From Gammaproteobacteria bacterium (lineage in GTDB: Bacteria > Pseudomonadota > Gammaproteobacteria > Pseudomonadales > Azotimanducaceae): DNA of 6,829 nucleotides. The notes beneath the pieces are model-generated. The model was not told the origin of the DNA. It did no database searches and saw only the letters and a list, made by a program, of their open reading frames with translations. The translations under genes were made by a program, and so were the position numbers. Positions 1-6,203 of this stretch are shown one piece after another. Positions within the stretch are counted from its first letter, which is position 1, and the number at the start of each line of letters is the position of its first letter. The stretch is taken from the NCBI GenBank assembly GCA_003228415.1, contig QIDL01000048.1:1-6829 (forward strand), in the 5' to 3' direction.

Positions 1-331
1 GGACGAACAGCCTCGATTCAGGGGTGATGGCGTCGTCCAGCAGATGTGCCGGAGTTTCGGCGTTGAGTGGTCGGTCGTTGAGCACTCTGAGTTCGCCAGC
101 CAGGGTCTCGATGGCTGCGTTCGATTGCGCGAGTCCAACCGGAATGTATCCGGCGGGAATCAAGGCGGCGAAGCGAATGGTGCCGCCAAGCAGGCTCTGC
201 ATGGCTGCGAGTCCGGCACCCTTCAGGGAACCATTGAGAAATCCGCGTCGAGACCAGAGCAGGGCGTCGGCCCGCTCCGGGTCTTCATAGAGTTCCAATA
301 GTCCGCGCTCCGCTTTCAACGGATTTCTCAC
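1..331 (-). CDS. Sulfite oxidase-family molybdopterin oxidoreductase, Tat-exported (N-terminal part, cut by window edge)
   Basis: A reading frame of 110 codons runs off the left edge without a stop. The start is a GTG at 331-329, preceded by AAGGCG six bases upstream; an in-frame TAA at 367-365 limits any extension. Residues 27-32 read SRRGFL, a twin-arginine motif after a long N-region. A small/hydrophobic stretch follows and a plausible cleavage lies near residue 68 (GLAQS), so the enzyme is probably folded with its cofactor in the cytoplasm and exported to the periplasm. From about residue 82 the text RVLNDRPLNAETPAHLLDD, then ITPESRLFV, is the entry segment of the bacterial sulfite oxidase / oxidoreductase molybdopterin-binding family, which oxidises sulfite or related substrates. 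The Mo-ligating cysteine and the dimerisation domain lie outside the window. The family is fairly sure; sulfite as the actual substrate is not shown. It is transcribed divergently from the lipoprotein gene at 462. Confidence 0.8.
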   Translation of the reverse strand, partial: MRNPLKAERGLLELYEDPERADALLWSRRGFLNGSLKGAGLAAMQSLLGGTIRFAALIPAGYIPVGLAQSNAAIETLAGELRVLNDRPLNAETPAHLLDDAITPESRLFV

Positions 332-461
332 AATGTTCGCCTTGGAAGGGAGGTGCTCATCATATTACAGACCAAAGCGGGGTTTTTCTTTCCGGCGCCG
401 CAACGACAGGCTCAACGGGAGGCTGTGGTAGCATCGATCGCGGGGTAATTGGGAGTGCACG
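332..461. promoter_or_regulatory. Divergent intergenic region with weak promoter candidates
   Basis: This 130-base gap separates two divergent genes and must hold both promoters. On the minus strand TATGAT (364-359) is a 5/6 match to a -10 box. It would place a transcript start about 20 bases before the GTG at 331, but no convincing -35 box precedes it. On the plus strand TAGCAT (429-434) is a 4/6 match with no clear -35. GGGAG at 451-455 is the Shine-Dalgarno site of the lipoprotein gene. I see no clear operator palindrome here. Confidence 0.3.
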
Positions 462-2114
462 GTGATGCCGATCGGAATGCCTGCAGCGCTGGCCAGCGTG
501 CTGTTACTGGTGGCTTGTACCCCGGATCCGGTACAGGAAAGTGCCAGGTCGCGAGCGCTCGCCGAGGCGCGCGTGGAAGTCCTGGTCACCGGTGCGGGTA
601 TCTCCGGCGCCAACGGTCTGCACTTCTCTCCGGACGGCAAGCTGTATGTGGCGTCGGTCATCGGTTCCGAAATCGTGGTTCTGGATCCGGACAGCGGGGC
701 GGTACTCGAGCGTCTCGCCGATGGCGTCGATGGCCCGGACGATGTGGCGTTCAATGCGGCCGGCGACTACTACTGGACCTCCATTCTCACAGGTGAAGTG
801 GCGGGCATGACGACCACGGGGGAGAGAATCACTGCCGCCATACTCACCCCAGGGGTCAATCCACTTACTTTTTCCGACGATGGTCGGCTCTTCGTCGCTC
901 AGTGTTTCTTCGATGACAAGCTCTATGAGGTTGATCCCGGGGGAGTCGATCCTGCGCGTTTGATCTCTGATCAGCTGGGGCCAGGCTGTGGTCTGAATGG
1001 CATGGATTGGGGGCCCGACGGGCGGCTGTATGGTCCTCGCTGGTTCAAGCAGCAGGTGGTGAGCTTCGATGTGGACGAAGGCGACATGCGCATCGAAGCG
1101 ACCGGATTTCAGGTACCGGCGGCGGTCAAATTCGACTCGAGCGGTGTGCTGCACGTGCTCGATACCATGGCCGGTTCGGTGATACGCATCGAAGGCCAGC
1201 GCCAGACAGTGGTGGCGAATCTGCAGCCAGGGCTCGATAACTTTGCCTTCGATGCCAGTGATCGACTGTTCGTTTCCAGCTTCGTGGACGGTAGTGTCTG
1301 GCGAATTGAGGCGGATGGCGAGGCTACCGAGCTGTCCCCCGGAGGCATGGCTCATCCTGGCGGTATCGTGGCACGTGAAACGGACATGGGTACCGAGCTG
1401 CTGGTTGCCGACCTCCACGCACTACGGGGCTTCGATGCGGCGACCGGTTCCGAAACTTTTACTCAGCGCAACGTGCTTGGAGTGACAGAGCTGGGCTCGA
1501 TTCTGGCGGTTGCCGTGGATGGTCCGAATCTGATCCTGAATTCTTTCACGGACAACAACGTGCGGATATGGGATCCCGTCGCCAGGCGCAACCTGGCGCG
1601 ATTCGACAACCTGCAGATGCCGGTCAGCGCGATACGCTATGGAAAAATGTTACTGGTTGCCGAACATCTCAGCGGCCAGGTCCGAATTCTCGAGGGGGCT
1701 GACCCAGGGGTGCTCGTCACCGGTCTGAGCGCACCCACAGCGCTTCTGACCGATGGCGATCGACTCTGGGTGAGTGATCGCGGGACCGGTCAGGTGTTGC
1801 GCATCGGTGAAGGTGGGCGGGCAATTGCACCGGTTGTCGTTGGCGATGGTCTTGCGGCGCCGGAAGGCCTGGCGCTCTGGCGCGACAGGGTGCTGGTGCG
1901 GGAAGGTGAAAGCGGTCGGGTCTTCCTGTTGGGCGGTGACGGAGCCGAGCTCATTGTGACTCTCGGGGCGGGTTCGCCATCACCATCGCCGGCGCAGCCG
2001 CCCGCCATGGTGCTGAACGATATTGTCGTGGTCGGCGACATGCTCTACGCCACCAACGAGCTGGACCGTCAGGTCGTCGCTGTGGACCTCAGTGCTCTGG
2101 ACCCGGCAGACTAG
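462..2114 (+). CDS. Lipoprotein with about twelve NHL/SMP-30-like beta-propeller repeats
   Basis: The frame opens with GTG (462-464) followed directly by ATG (465-467). GGGAG at 451-455 serves either, and a TAG at 429-431 excludes a longer form. Residues 8-18 are hydrophobic and end in the lipobox LVAC with Cys19, so a lipid-anchored periplasmic or outer-membrane protein is expected. The N-region MMPIGMP has no Lys or Arg, which is unusual for a signal peptide. The rest is a chain of 38-45-residue repeats of the form '(N)GLxFSPDGxLYVAS...GxVxRID', starting near residues 49, 90, 131, 174, 215, 256, 296, 340, 383, 423, 464 and 512. That makes twelve repeats, most simply two six-bladed propellers (about 49-295 and 296-550). 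A Ser/Pro-rich stretch, SPSPSPAQPP (505-514), interrupts the last one. Cys148 and Cys176 are the only mature cysteines besides Cys19. The repeats resemble NHL, SMP-30/gluconolactonase and virginiamycin B lyase-like propellers, but I see no catalytic set that fixes an enzymatic role. A binding or scaffold function is equally possible. Confidence 0.88.
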   Translation: MMPIGMPAALASVLLLVACTPDPVQESARSRALAEARVEVLVTGAGISGANGLHFSPDGKLYVASVIGSEIVVLDPDSGAVLERLADGVDGPDDVAFNAAGDYYWTSILTGEVAGMTTTGERITAAILTPGVNPLTFSDDGRLFVAQCFFDDKLYEVDPGGVDPARLISDQLGPGCGLNGMDWGPDGRLYGPRWFKQQVVSFDVDEGDMRIEATGFQVPAAVKFDSSGVLHVLDTMAGSVIRIEGQRQTVVANLQPGLDNFAFDASDRLFVSSFVDGSVWRIEADGEATELSPGGMAHPGGIVARETDMGTELLVADLHALRGFDAATGSETFTQRNVLGVTELGSILAVAVDGPNLILNSFTDNNVRIWDPVARRNLARFDNLQMPVSAIRYGKMLLVAEHLSGQVRILEGADPGVLVTGLSAPTALLTDGDRLWVSDRGTGQVLRIGEGGRAIAPVVVGDGLAAPEGLALWRDRVLVREGESGRVFLLGGDGAELIVTLGAGSPSPSPAQPPAMVLNDIVVVGDMLYATNELDRQVVAVDLSALDPAD

Positions 2115-2121
2115 TGGCCCT

Positions 2122-2144
2122 CTGAACAATCGGGAGTTGTTCAG
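2122..2144. terminator. Inverted repeat between convergent genes, possible bidirectional terminator
   Basis: CTGAACAA (2122-2129) and TTGTTCAG (2137-2144) form a perfect 8-bp stem with a 7-base loop. It lies between the lipoprotein stop (2112-2114) and the MATE stop (2157-2159). No T-run follows on either strand, so it is not a classical intrinsic terminator. It may act as a 3'-end stabiliser or a weak two-way terminator. An alternative 8-bp pairing also exists: CTCTGAAC (2120-2127) with GTTCAGAG (2155-2162), which reaches into the MATE stop codon. Confidence 0.45.
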
Positions 2145-2156
2145 CGGGTCCCTGGT

Positions 2157-3557
2157 TCAGAGCCGGGCGAACGCCGATATCCTTTCAGGATTCCTGCTCG
2201 TGGAGAGCAGACGCACTCCCATGCACACGGCAACGATCGCGAGCCCGATGGTCATACCCATCCAGAATCCCGCGACTCCCTGTTCCGGTAGACCGAACCA
2301 GCCGAAACCGAGCGCCGCACCGAGTGGTAGAGCCAGCACCCAGTAGCCGACCAGCGAATAAACCATGGGAGCTCGCGTGTCCTTGTAACCTCTGAGCGAA
2401 CCCGCCATGGTGGCCTGGGTATCATCGACTATCTGATACAGCGCAATGAAGATCAGCAGCATCGCGGCGAGTTCCAATACTGCCGGTTCCTGAGAATAGA
2501 GCCCGACAATCTGATGGCGGGCCAGGATGAGTCCCGCCGAAACAATCAGGGCGTAGCCCAGAGACAGCAGGAAGGAGGTTTTGGCAACGAATCCTGCCCG
2601 GGCGTAGTCTCCGGACCCTATATAAAAACCGACCCGGATGCTGGCGGCCGAACCGAGAGCCATGGGAATCACGTAAGTGGCCCAGTTGACGTTCCCGGCA
2701 ATACTGTTGGCAGCCAGAGGAATCACTCCCAATGATGCGATCAGCAGGCCTACCACAGAAAATACCGCCATTTCCAGAAATATCGTCAGACCGATGGGAA
2801 CGCCGATTTTCAGGATGCCTCGTATGTCCTCCCAGTGAGGGAAGTCGAAGCGCTGGTTGAATGTCGTGGCTTTAAAGTAGTCGGTTTTCAATACCAGCGA
2901 CATGAGCCCCAGTTCCACCCACCAGACAACGGCTGTCGCCCAGCCGCATCCCACTCCGCCCAGCTCAGGAGCGCCGAACTCGCCGTAGATGAGCAGGTAA
3001 TTCAGCACGGCGTTCAACGGTAGCGCAGTACCCGCGATCAGCATGGGAGGTAACGTTTTACCCAGCCCTTCCGATGTGTAGCGCAGGATCACATAGAACT
3101 GCACGCCGGGTATCCCCCAGGCGGCAGCCTGCAGGTAGCGAACGGCGATATCGGCTGCCCGGGGGTCTACCTGGGCGAGAATGAAAATCGGCTCGGCGTT
3201 GAGGATTATCAGGATGCAGAATACCGAGGAAAACAAGGCCAGCCACATGGCCTGGCGAACCTTTGCTCCGGCGTCTGCGATTGAGCCTGCACCGCGCAGT
3301 TGTGCGACGATCGGCGTGAGCGCCATGGTGAAGCCGCTGGTAAGCATGAATACCGGCCACATCACGGTACCTCCGAGGGCGACGCCTGCGAGATGCACCG
3401 AGTCGTAGCGACCTGCCATGGCGGTGTCCAGAAAACCCATGGCCATGATGAAGAACTGGGTTGCCACCATCGGTGCACCCAGGCGTAACAGTGCGCCGAG
3501 CTCGTCAGCGAACTTTAATTTCAGTGGCGTGGTGTCAACGGACCTCGCGACCGTCAA
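2157..3557 (-). CDS. MATE-family (NorM-like) multidrug/cation antiporter
   Basis: An inner-membrane secondary transporter of 466 residues, the usual MATE length. About twelve hydrophobic segments can be drawn (roughly 22-47, 55-78, 100-120, 139-158, 168-192, 200-222, 250-272, 277-300, 325-346, 360-380, 397-420, 427-450) with the two-fold layout of the family. Conserved positions match those of Vibrio NorM: Asp44 in GFLDTAMAG (TM1), Glu262 in IFLEMAVFSVVG (TM7), and Asp378/379 in QIVDDTQATMAGSLRGYKDT (TM10). These acidic residues bind the driving Na+ or H+ in NorM pumps. PIVAQ (82-86) is also typical. The start is a TTG (3557-3555), because the next Met, residue 30, already lies in TM1. This TTG overlaps the stop of the upstream CoA-transferase as TTGA, and only a weak Shine-Dalgarno precedes it, so translation by re-initiation is likely. 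Substrate is unknown; the family exports cationic drugs, dyes and some metabolites. Confidence 0.93.
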   Translation of the reverse strand: MTVARSVDTTPLKLKFADELGALLRLGAPMVATQFFIMAMGFLDTAMAGRYDSVHLAGVALGGTVMWPVFMLTSGFTMALTPIVAQLRGAGSIADAGAKVRQAMWLALFSSVFCILIILNAEPIFILAQVDPRAADIAVRYLQAAAWGIPGVQFYVILRYTSEGLGKTLPPMLIAGTALPLNAVLNYLLIYGEFGAPELGGVGCGWATAVVWWVELGLMSLVLKTDYFKATTFNQRFDFPHWEDIRGILKIGVPIGLTIFLEMAVFSVVGLLIASLGVIPLAANSIAGNVNWATYVIPMALGSAASIRVGFYIGSGDYARAGFVAKTSFLLSLGYALIVSAGLILARHQIVGLYSQEPAVLELAAMLLIFIALYQIVDDTQATMAGSLRGYKDTRAPMVYSLVGYWVLALPLGAALGFGWFGLPEQGVAGFWMGMTIGLAIVAVCMGVRLLSTSRNPERISAFARL

Positions 3558-4759
3558 ATGACACCATCTGATCGGAACGCCGCGATTTCCTCAACGCTGA
3601 ATCCCTCCTCCCGAAGCACCGCATCCGTGTCCTGGCCGAGTGTGGGAGGTGGTGTTGTGGTATCCGGACTGTCAACGTCCGTGTGATAACCGGCCCGAAC
3701 CAGCGTAATCGATTCTTCCGAGTTGCCGGGAGCCGGGAAGTCGATGAAGAGGTTGCGGTGCTGGAATTGTGGGTCGCTCACAACCTTCGAATAATCTCTG
3801 ATGGCGGCCGCCGGTACGTTGTCTGCTGCGAAGGCACTCAGCCAATGATCACTCGGGTGTTCCTGTAATGGCTTTGCAATGAGCTGATAGGTTTGATCGT
3901 AGTTGGCGATACGAGCAGGACCACTCGAGAATCGTGGGTCCGTGATGGCGTCGGCTCGGTCGATGATACGGAACAGGCTGTGGACCTGAGGTTCGCGCAA
4001 CGCCAGTACGTTGATATGACCGTCGGCCGTGGTAAAGCTGTTGGCGGTTGGATGGCCTGTTGGCGAACGATTTCCCTGCAACGGCGGTATTCTGCCTTTC
4101 ACCAGGAAATTACTGATCTGGACGGTCTGCAGCACGATGGCGGTGTCCATCATGGCTACGTCGATTCTCTGACCTTCGCCGGTGTTCAATCGGCGGTAGA
4201 GGGCAGCAGAAATGGCGAACGCAGTATTCATCGCCGTGGCCATGTCCACGGGCATATAGCCGGTTCGAGTCGGCCCGTTGTCTGGGAATCCAGTGATGGA
4301 CATCATGCCGGAGTCCGCTTGTATGGCGCCGTCGTAGGCGGCAACGCCGGCCTTCGGACCGGTCTGCCCGTAGCCGGATACGGAGCAGTAAATCAGATCC
4401 GGTCGGATACTTTTCAGCGCCGGGTATCCGAAGCCGAGCTTATCCATCACGCCGGCTCGGAAGTTCTCGACCACCACATCGGCGCCCGCCACCAGACGCT
4501 CCACGATCGCCGATGCCTGAGGTGCTTTGAGATTCAGGGTGATGCTGCGTTTGCCCAGGTTGCAGCTCAGAAAAGCAGGGGACATACCCAGATCGGAATC
4601 GGCAGCATCGTTCATCAATCCGCGGGTCTGATCGCCATGGCGGGGTTCCTCGATCTTGATCACACGTGCACCCAGTAGCGCTAGTTGCTGGGTGGCGAAG
4701 GGTCCTGCCAGAACCTGGGTGAAATCGATTATGCGAACGCCACTGAACGCCTGTGACAT
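3554..4759 (-). CDS. CaiB/BaiF family III CoA-transferase
   Basis: A 401-residue cytoplasmic enzyme, typical length for the family, that moves CoA between acyl-CoA and a free carboxylic acid through an aspartyl-CoA intermediate. The N-terminus shows the family signature: SGVRIIDFTQVLAGPFATQ (6-24), then LGARVIKIEEPRHGDQTRG (29-47), NLGKRSITLNLK (67-78) and VVVENFRAGVMDKLGFGY (95-112). Asp172 in YMPVDMATAMN aligns by position with the catalytic Asp169 of Oxalobacter formyl-CoA transferase. The C-terminus has the usual PTLGQDTDAVLREEGFS ending. I chose the ATG at 4759-4757 because it opens straight into the conserved domain. A longer frame from 4849 adds 30 residues with no family similarity and overlaps a possible opposite-strand promoter. 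No strong Shine-Dalgarno is visible (TTTGAGAA lies upstream). The specific acid is not readable; formyl-, carnitine-, succinyl- and racemase-type members share these motifs. It is the first gene of a two-gene unit with the MATE pump. Confidence 0.93.
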   Translation of the reverse strand: MSQAFSGVRIIDFTQVLAGPFATQQLALLGARVIKIEEPRHGDQTRGLMNDAADSDLGMSPAFLSCNLGKRSITLNLKAPQASAIVERLVAGADVVVENFRAGVMDKLGFGYPALKSIRPDLIYCSVSGYGQTGPKAGVAAYDGAIQADSGMMSITGFPDNGPTRTGYMPVDMATAMNTAFAISAALYRRLNTGEGQRIDVAMMDTAIVLQTVQISNFLVKGRIPPLQGNRSPTGHPTANSFTTADGHINVLALREPQVHSLFRIIDRADAITDPRFSSGPARIANYDQTYQLIAKPLQEHPSDHWLSAFAADNVPAAAIRDYSKVVSDPQFQHRNLFIDFPAPGNSEESITLVRAGYHTDVDSPDTTTPPPTLGQDTDAVLREEGFSVEEIAAFRSDGVI

Positions 4760-4843
4760 CGTATTCTCAAATCTGTCGAGGGGAACGGGTAATGGTACTC
4801 TATCTGAGACCAGGACAATCGAGAGAAATCGCGTCCAAAGCAC

Positions 4844-4871
4844 TTGCATTCAGCGGCGCCTGGATTAAGAT
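4844..4871 (+). promoter_or_regulatory. Candidate sigma-70 promoter of the small plus-strand unit
   Basis: TTGCAT (4844-4849) and TAAGAT (4866-4871) are spaced by 16 bases and would start a transcript near 4878. The match is moderate: 3/6 at -35 and 4/6 at -10. Its support comes mostly from the ribosome site, short ORF and terminator that follow in the same direction. An alternative -10, AATAAT at 4890-4895, has no well-placed -35 box and would fall almost on the Shine-Dalgarno sequence. Confidence 0.4.
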
Positions 4872-4895
4872 CGGCTCCGTGTCAGGCTGAATAAT

Positions 4896-4908
4896 TAAGG
4901 AGGTGATC
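4896..4908 (+). promoter_or_regulatory. Extended, near-maximal Shine-Dalgarno sequence
   Basis: TAAGGAGGTGATC is complementary over 13 consecutive bases to the universal 3' tail of bacterial 16S rRNA (GATCACCTCCTTA). The GGAGG core (4899-4903) sits five bases before the GTG at 4909, the ideal distance. The bases after it do not continue the 16S complement, so this is not a stray rRNA fragment. No other gene in the window has a comparably strong site; several have weak ones. Confidence 0.8.
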
Positions 4909-4944
4909 GTGCATCTATATCTACTTGGAGGAATGGTCGCTTAA
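4909..4944 (+). CDS. Putative 11-residue peptide MHLYLLGGMVA
   Basis: GTG (4909-4911) opens an 11-codon frame ending in TAA (4942-4944). The start is set by the exceptional Shine-Dalgarno ending at 4908. A second GTG at 4903-4905 is in frame but lies inside that site, so it is unlikely to be used. The peptide is hydrophobic, with His2, Tyr4 and a central Leu-Leu-Gly-Gly, and carries no acidic residues or lysine/arginine. A GGAGG inside the ORF (4927-4931) is followed one base later by the in-frame ATG at 4933, too close to act well as a separate start. Possible roles are a tiny membrane-active or regulatory peptide, a leader peptide whose translation controls RNA folding, or a ribosome-recruiting decoy. 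I know no family with this sequence, and conservation is untested. Confidence 0.45.
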   Translation: MHLYLLGGMVA

Positions 4945-4950
4945 CCTTTA

Positions 4951-4984
4951 TCGAGATCATTCTTTCTCGAACTTCGTAAGAAGT
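4951..4984 (+). repeat. Two consecutive hairpins after the 11-codon ORF
   Basis: The first hairpin pairs TCGAGA (4951-4956) with TCTCGA (4965-4970) around an 8-base loop and starts six bases after the TAA. The second follows with no gap: ACTTC (4971-4975) pairs with GAAGT (4980-4984) and closes the tetraloop GTAA, which fits the stable GNRA class. Two abutting perfect stems leading into a terminator suggest selected RNA structure, though each stem alone is short. The 3' arm of the second stem could instead pair with TCACTT at 5017-5022, extending the terminator stem. Confidence 0.5.
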
Positions 4985-4985
4985 G

Positions 4986-5028
4986 AATACGGGCTCTTCA
5001 GGAGCCCGTATTTTTTTCACTTTTTTTT
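4986..5028 (+). terminator. Strong intrinsic terminator with tandem T-runs
   Basis: AATACGGGCTC (4986-4996) pairs perfectly with GAGCCCGTATT (5002-5012) around the loop TTCAG, an 11-bp GC-rich stem. Seven T residues follow (5011-5017), then CAC, then eight more T (5021-5028). An outer pairing of AAGTGA (4981-4986) with TCACTT (5017-5022) would place the second T-run directly after a longer stem, giving a two-stage terminator. On the minus strand, reading out of the YkvI-family gene, the bases after the stem (TTCACTTCTTACG) are only mildly T-rich, so termination in that direction is possible but weaker. Confidence 0.9.
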
Positions 5029-5044
5029 GCCTTTTGATGTTGGA

Positions 5045-6136
5045 TCAGGGCGAGTATTCGGATCGCGTGAGTCGATACAGGCCGATGGTGAATAGCGGAA
5101 TGAGGTAGATCAGCAGAAACCCCCAGGCCAGGTTGCCATAGCCTGCCGCGATCAGGTCGACAATGCCGAAGTTTGCCAACACGCTGGCAACGATGAGCGC
5201 ACCAGCGGCGACCATGGCATGTTGCGGACGGCCCAGCGGGTGTCCATGACGTTCCGACCACCAGCCGTCGAGTCGCTCGATGAGCCCCTGAATGTCACCC
5301 GCGCCGGTTTCGATGAAAGTACCGAACAACACGAGCAGATAGAAAGCCTGCAACACCGGCATTGCGAGAGAGTCGAACATGGCATAGACAGGCAGAGCCT
5401 CGTTGAGAATGTCCGGGTAGGCGCCGGTGAAACTCAGGTGGAACAGAATACCGGGGATCATGGCGATGAATGCGCCGATGACACCGGAAGCCACCGCCTG
5501 ACCCTGGGTCTCGATGGCTCTGGCTGCATAGAGCACAATGGGAATGCCTGATGCGTTGTAGAGCGCGTATTGCAGCCCCCCGACCATCCAATCGGTGGAA
5601 ATCTGCCAGTCGAAATTGTCGGTCCAGACCGTTGATTCCAGGTTCAGCAACACGGCTACAAAGTAGGTGATGAACACGGCGTAGAGCAGGATGCTCCAGG
5701 ATGCCAGAATCCGGGTGATCCAGTCCCTGCCGAAAAAAGTCAGGATGACAACGGCCACGAGCATCACCAGGGCTCCGGCGGATGCGGGGAGGCCGAAACT
5801 GTCTTCCATGATGCCGCCTGCCGCGGAGCCGATGATAGCGAGTACCAGGACGATCATCGCAATCAGTAGAATTTCGAAAAGAAACCAGCTGCGCCCGAGC
5901 AACAGTTTGAAGAAAGATCGATAGTCATAAGCGCCAAAGCGAGTCGACAATGCCAGGGTCGCTGCAAAAATTGCAGCGATGAGCAACGTTGCCAACAACT
6001 GGCCCAACAGACCGCCCGCCATTCCATAGCGGGTAAAGAATTCCACCAGCTCTCTGCCGGTGCCGTAGCCACCGCCGATCATGACCGATTGCAGGATGGC
6101 GCCAGGGAGCAGGTAGATCTTGAGAATACGCAGCAT
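5045..6136 (-). CDS. YkvI-family integral membrane protein (LeuT/APC-like fold), putative solute carrier
   Basis: A 363-residue inner-membrane protein with about ten hydrophobic segments (roughly 8-26, 38-62, 86-105, 118-136, 143-166, 186-205, 214-236, 256-277, 308-328, 333-357). Residues 20-29, IGGGYGTGRE, match the glycine-rich break in TM1 seen in Bacillus YkvI and related proteins; it corresponds to the unwound substrate-site helix of LeuT-fold carriers. ALYNASGIPIVLY (191-203) would be the matching TM6 segment. Length and layout agree with the YkvI family (COG3949), whose substrate is not established. The ATG at 6136-6134 is the first possible start: an in-frame TGA lies eleven codons upstream and no other start codon intervenes. 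The bases just before the ATG are CGTCCCCC, with no recognisable Shine-Dalgarno, so translation may be leaderless or inefficient. It is divergent from the acyl-CoA synthetase and may import an acid that enzyme activates, but that is inference. Confidence 0.82.
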   Translation of the reverse strand: MLRILKIYLLPGAILQSVMIGGGYGTGRELVEFFTRYGMAGGLLGQLLATLLIAAIFAATLALSTRFGAYDYRSFFKLLLGRSWFLFEILLIAMIVLVLAIIGSAAGGIMEDSFGLPASAGALVMLVAVVILTFFGRDWITRILASWSILLYAVFITYFVAVLLNLESTVWTDNFDWQISTDWMVGGLQYALYNASGIPIVLYAARAIETQGQAVASGVIGAFIAMIPGILFHLSFTGAYPDILNEALPVYAMFDSLAMPVLQAFYLLVLFGTFIETGAGDIQGLIERLDGWWSERHGHPLGRPQHAMVAAGALIVASVLANFGIVDLIAAGYGNLAWGFLLIYLIPLFTIGLYRLTRSEYSP

Positions 6137-6203
6137 GGGGGACGATGCTAAGTCAGTTTGCGATCAAATCACAATCGAGCGACACTCCATCCGGAGATCA
6201 GTT

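Larger units (their letters stand above)
4878..5028 (+). ncRNA. Putative short structured transcript carrying an 11-codon ORF
   Basis: This is a self-contained unit of about 140-150 bases lying between the divergent CoA-transferase gene and the convergent YkvI-family gene. In order it holds a short leader, a very strong Shine-Dalgarno, an 11-codon ORF, two hairpins, and an intrinsic terminator with two T-runs. No plus-strand gene lies immediately downstream: the next starts at 6236, beyond an oppositely oriented gene. It is therefore not an attenuator of a neighbouring gene on its own strand. It could be a small-protein gene, a dual-function small RNA, or a regulatory RNA whose ribosome loading matters. 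The 5' end is inferred from a moderate promoter; the 3' end is well supported. I do not recognise an RNA family. Confidence 0.45.

Noticed and set aside
328..363. 11-codon minus-strand upstream ORF (MMSTSLPRRTL) ending in TGA that overlaps the GTG start of the molybdoenzyme
   Set aside because: It has no Shine-Dalgarno of its own, and its ATGs overlap the candidate -10 box (364-359), so it may not even be transcribed. The overlap is probably chance.
365..754. 129-codon minus-strand open frame spanning the divergent promoter region
   Set aside because: Its Ser/Thr/Pro/Arg-rich translation is typical of an out-of-frame GC-rich shadow, and it covers the start of the well-supported lipoprotein.
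504..1418. 304-codon minus-strand open frame inside the lipoprotein gene
   Set aside because: Its translation is low-complexity in character, with many His/Arg and no recognisable domain, while the plus strand shows clear repeated propeller motifs and a lipobox. It is an antisense shadow.
3893..4678. 261-codon plus-strand open frame opposite the CoA-transferase
   Set aside because: The minus strand carries all the family III CoA-transferase motifs in order. The plus frame has no recognisable domain and no ribosome site.
4760..4849. 30-residue N-terminal extension of the CoA-transferase from an ATG at 4849
   Set aside because: The extension has no similarity to the family, whose members start just before the VRIIDFTQVLAGP segment. 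It also overlaps the opposite-strand promoter candidate.
4925..5010. Alternative plus-strand frame (TTG at 4925) that stays open through the hairpins and looks somewhat protein-like
   Set aside because: It has no Shine-Dalgarno at a usable distance and would have to be read through the intrinsic terminator. A frameshift from the 11-codon ORF has no slippery sequence to support it.
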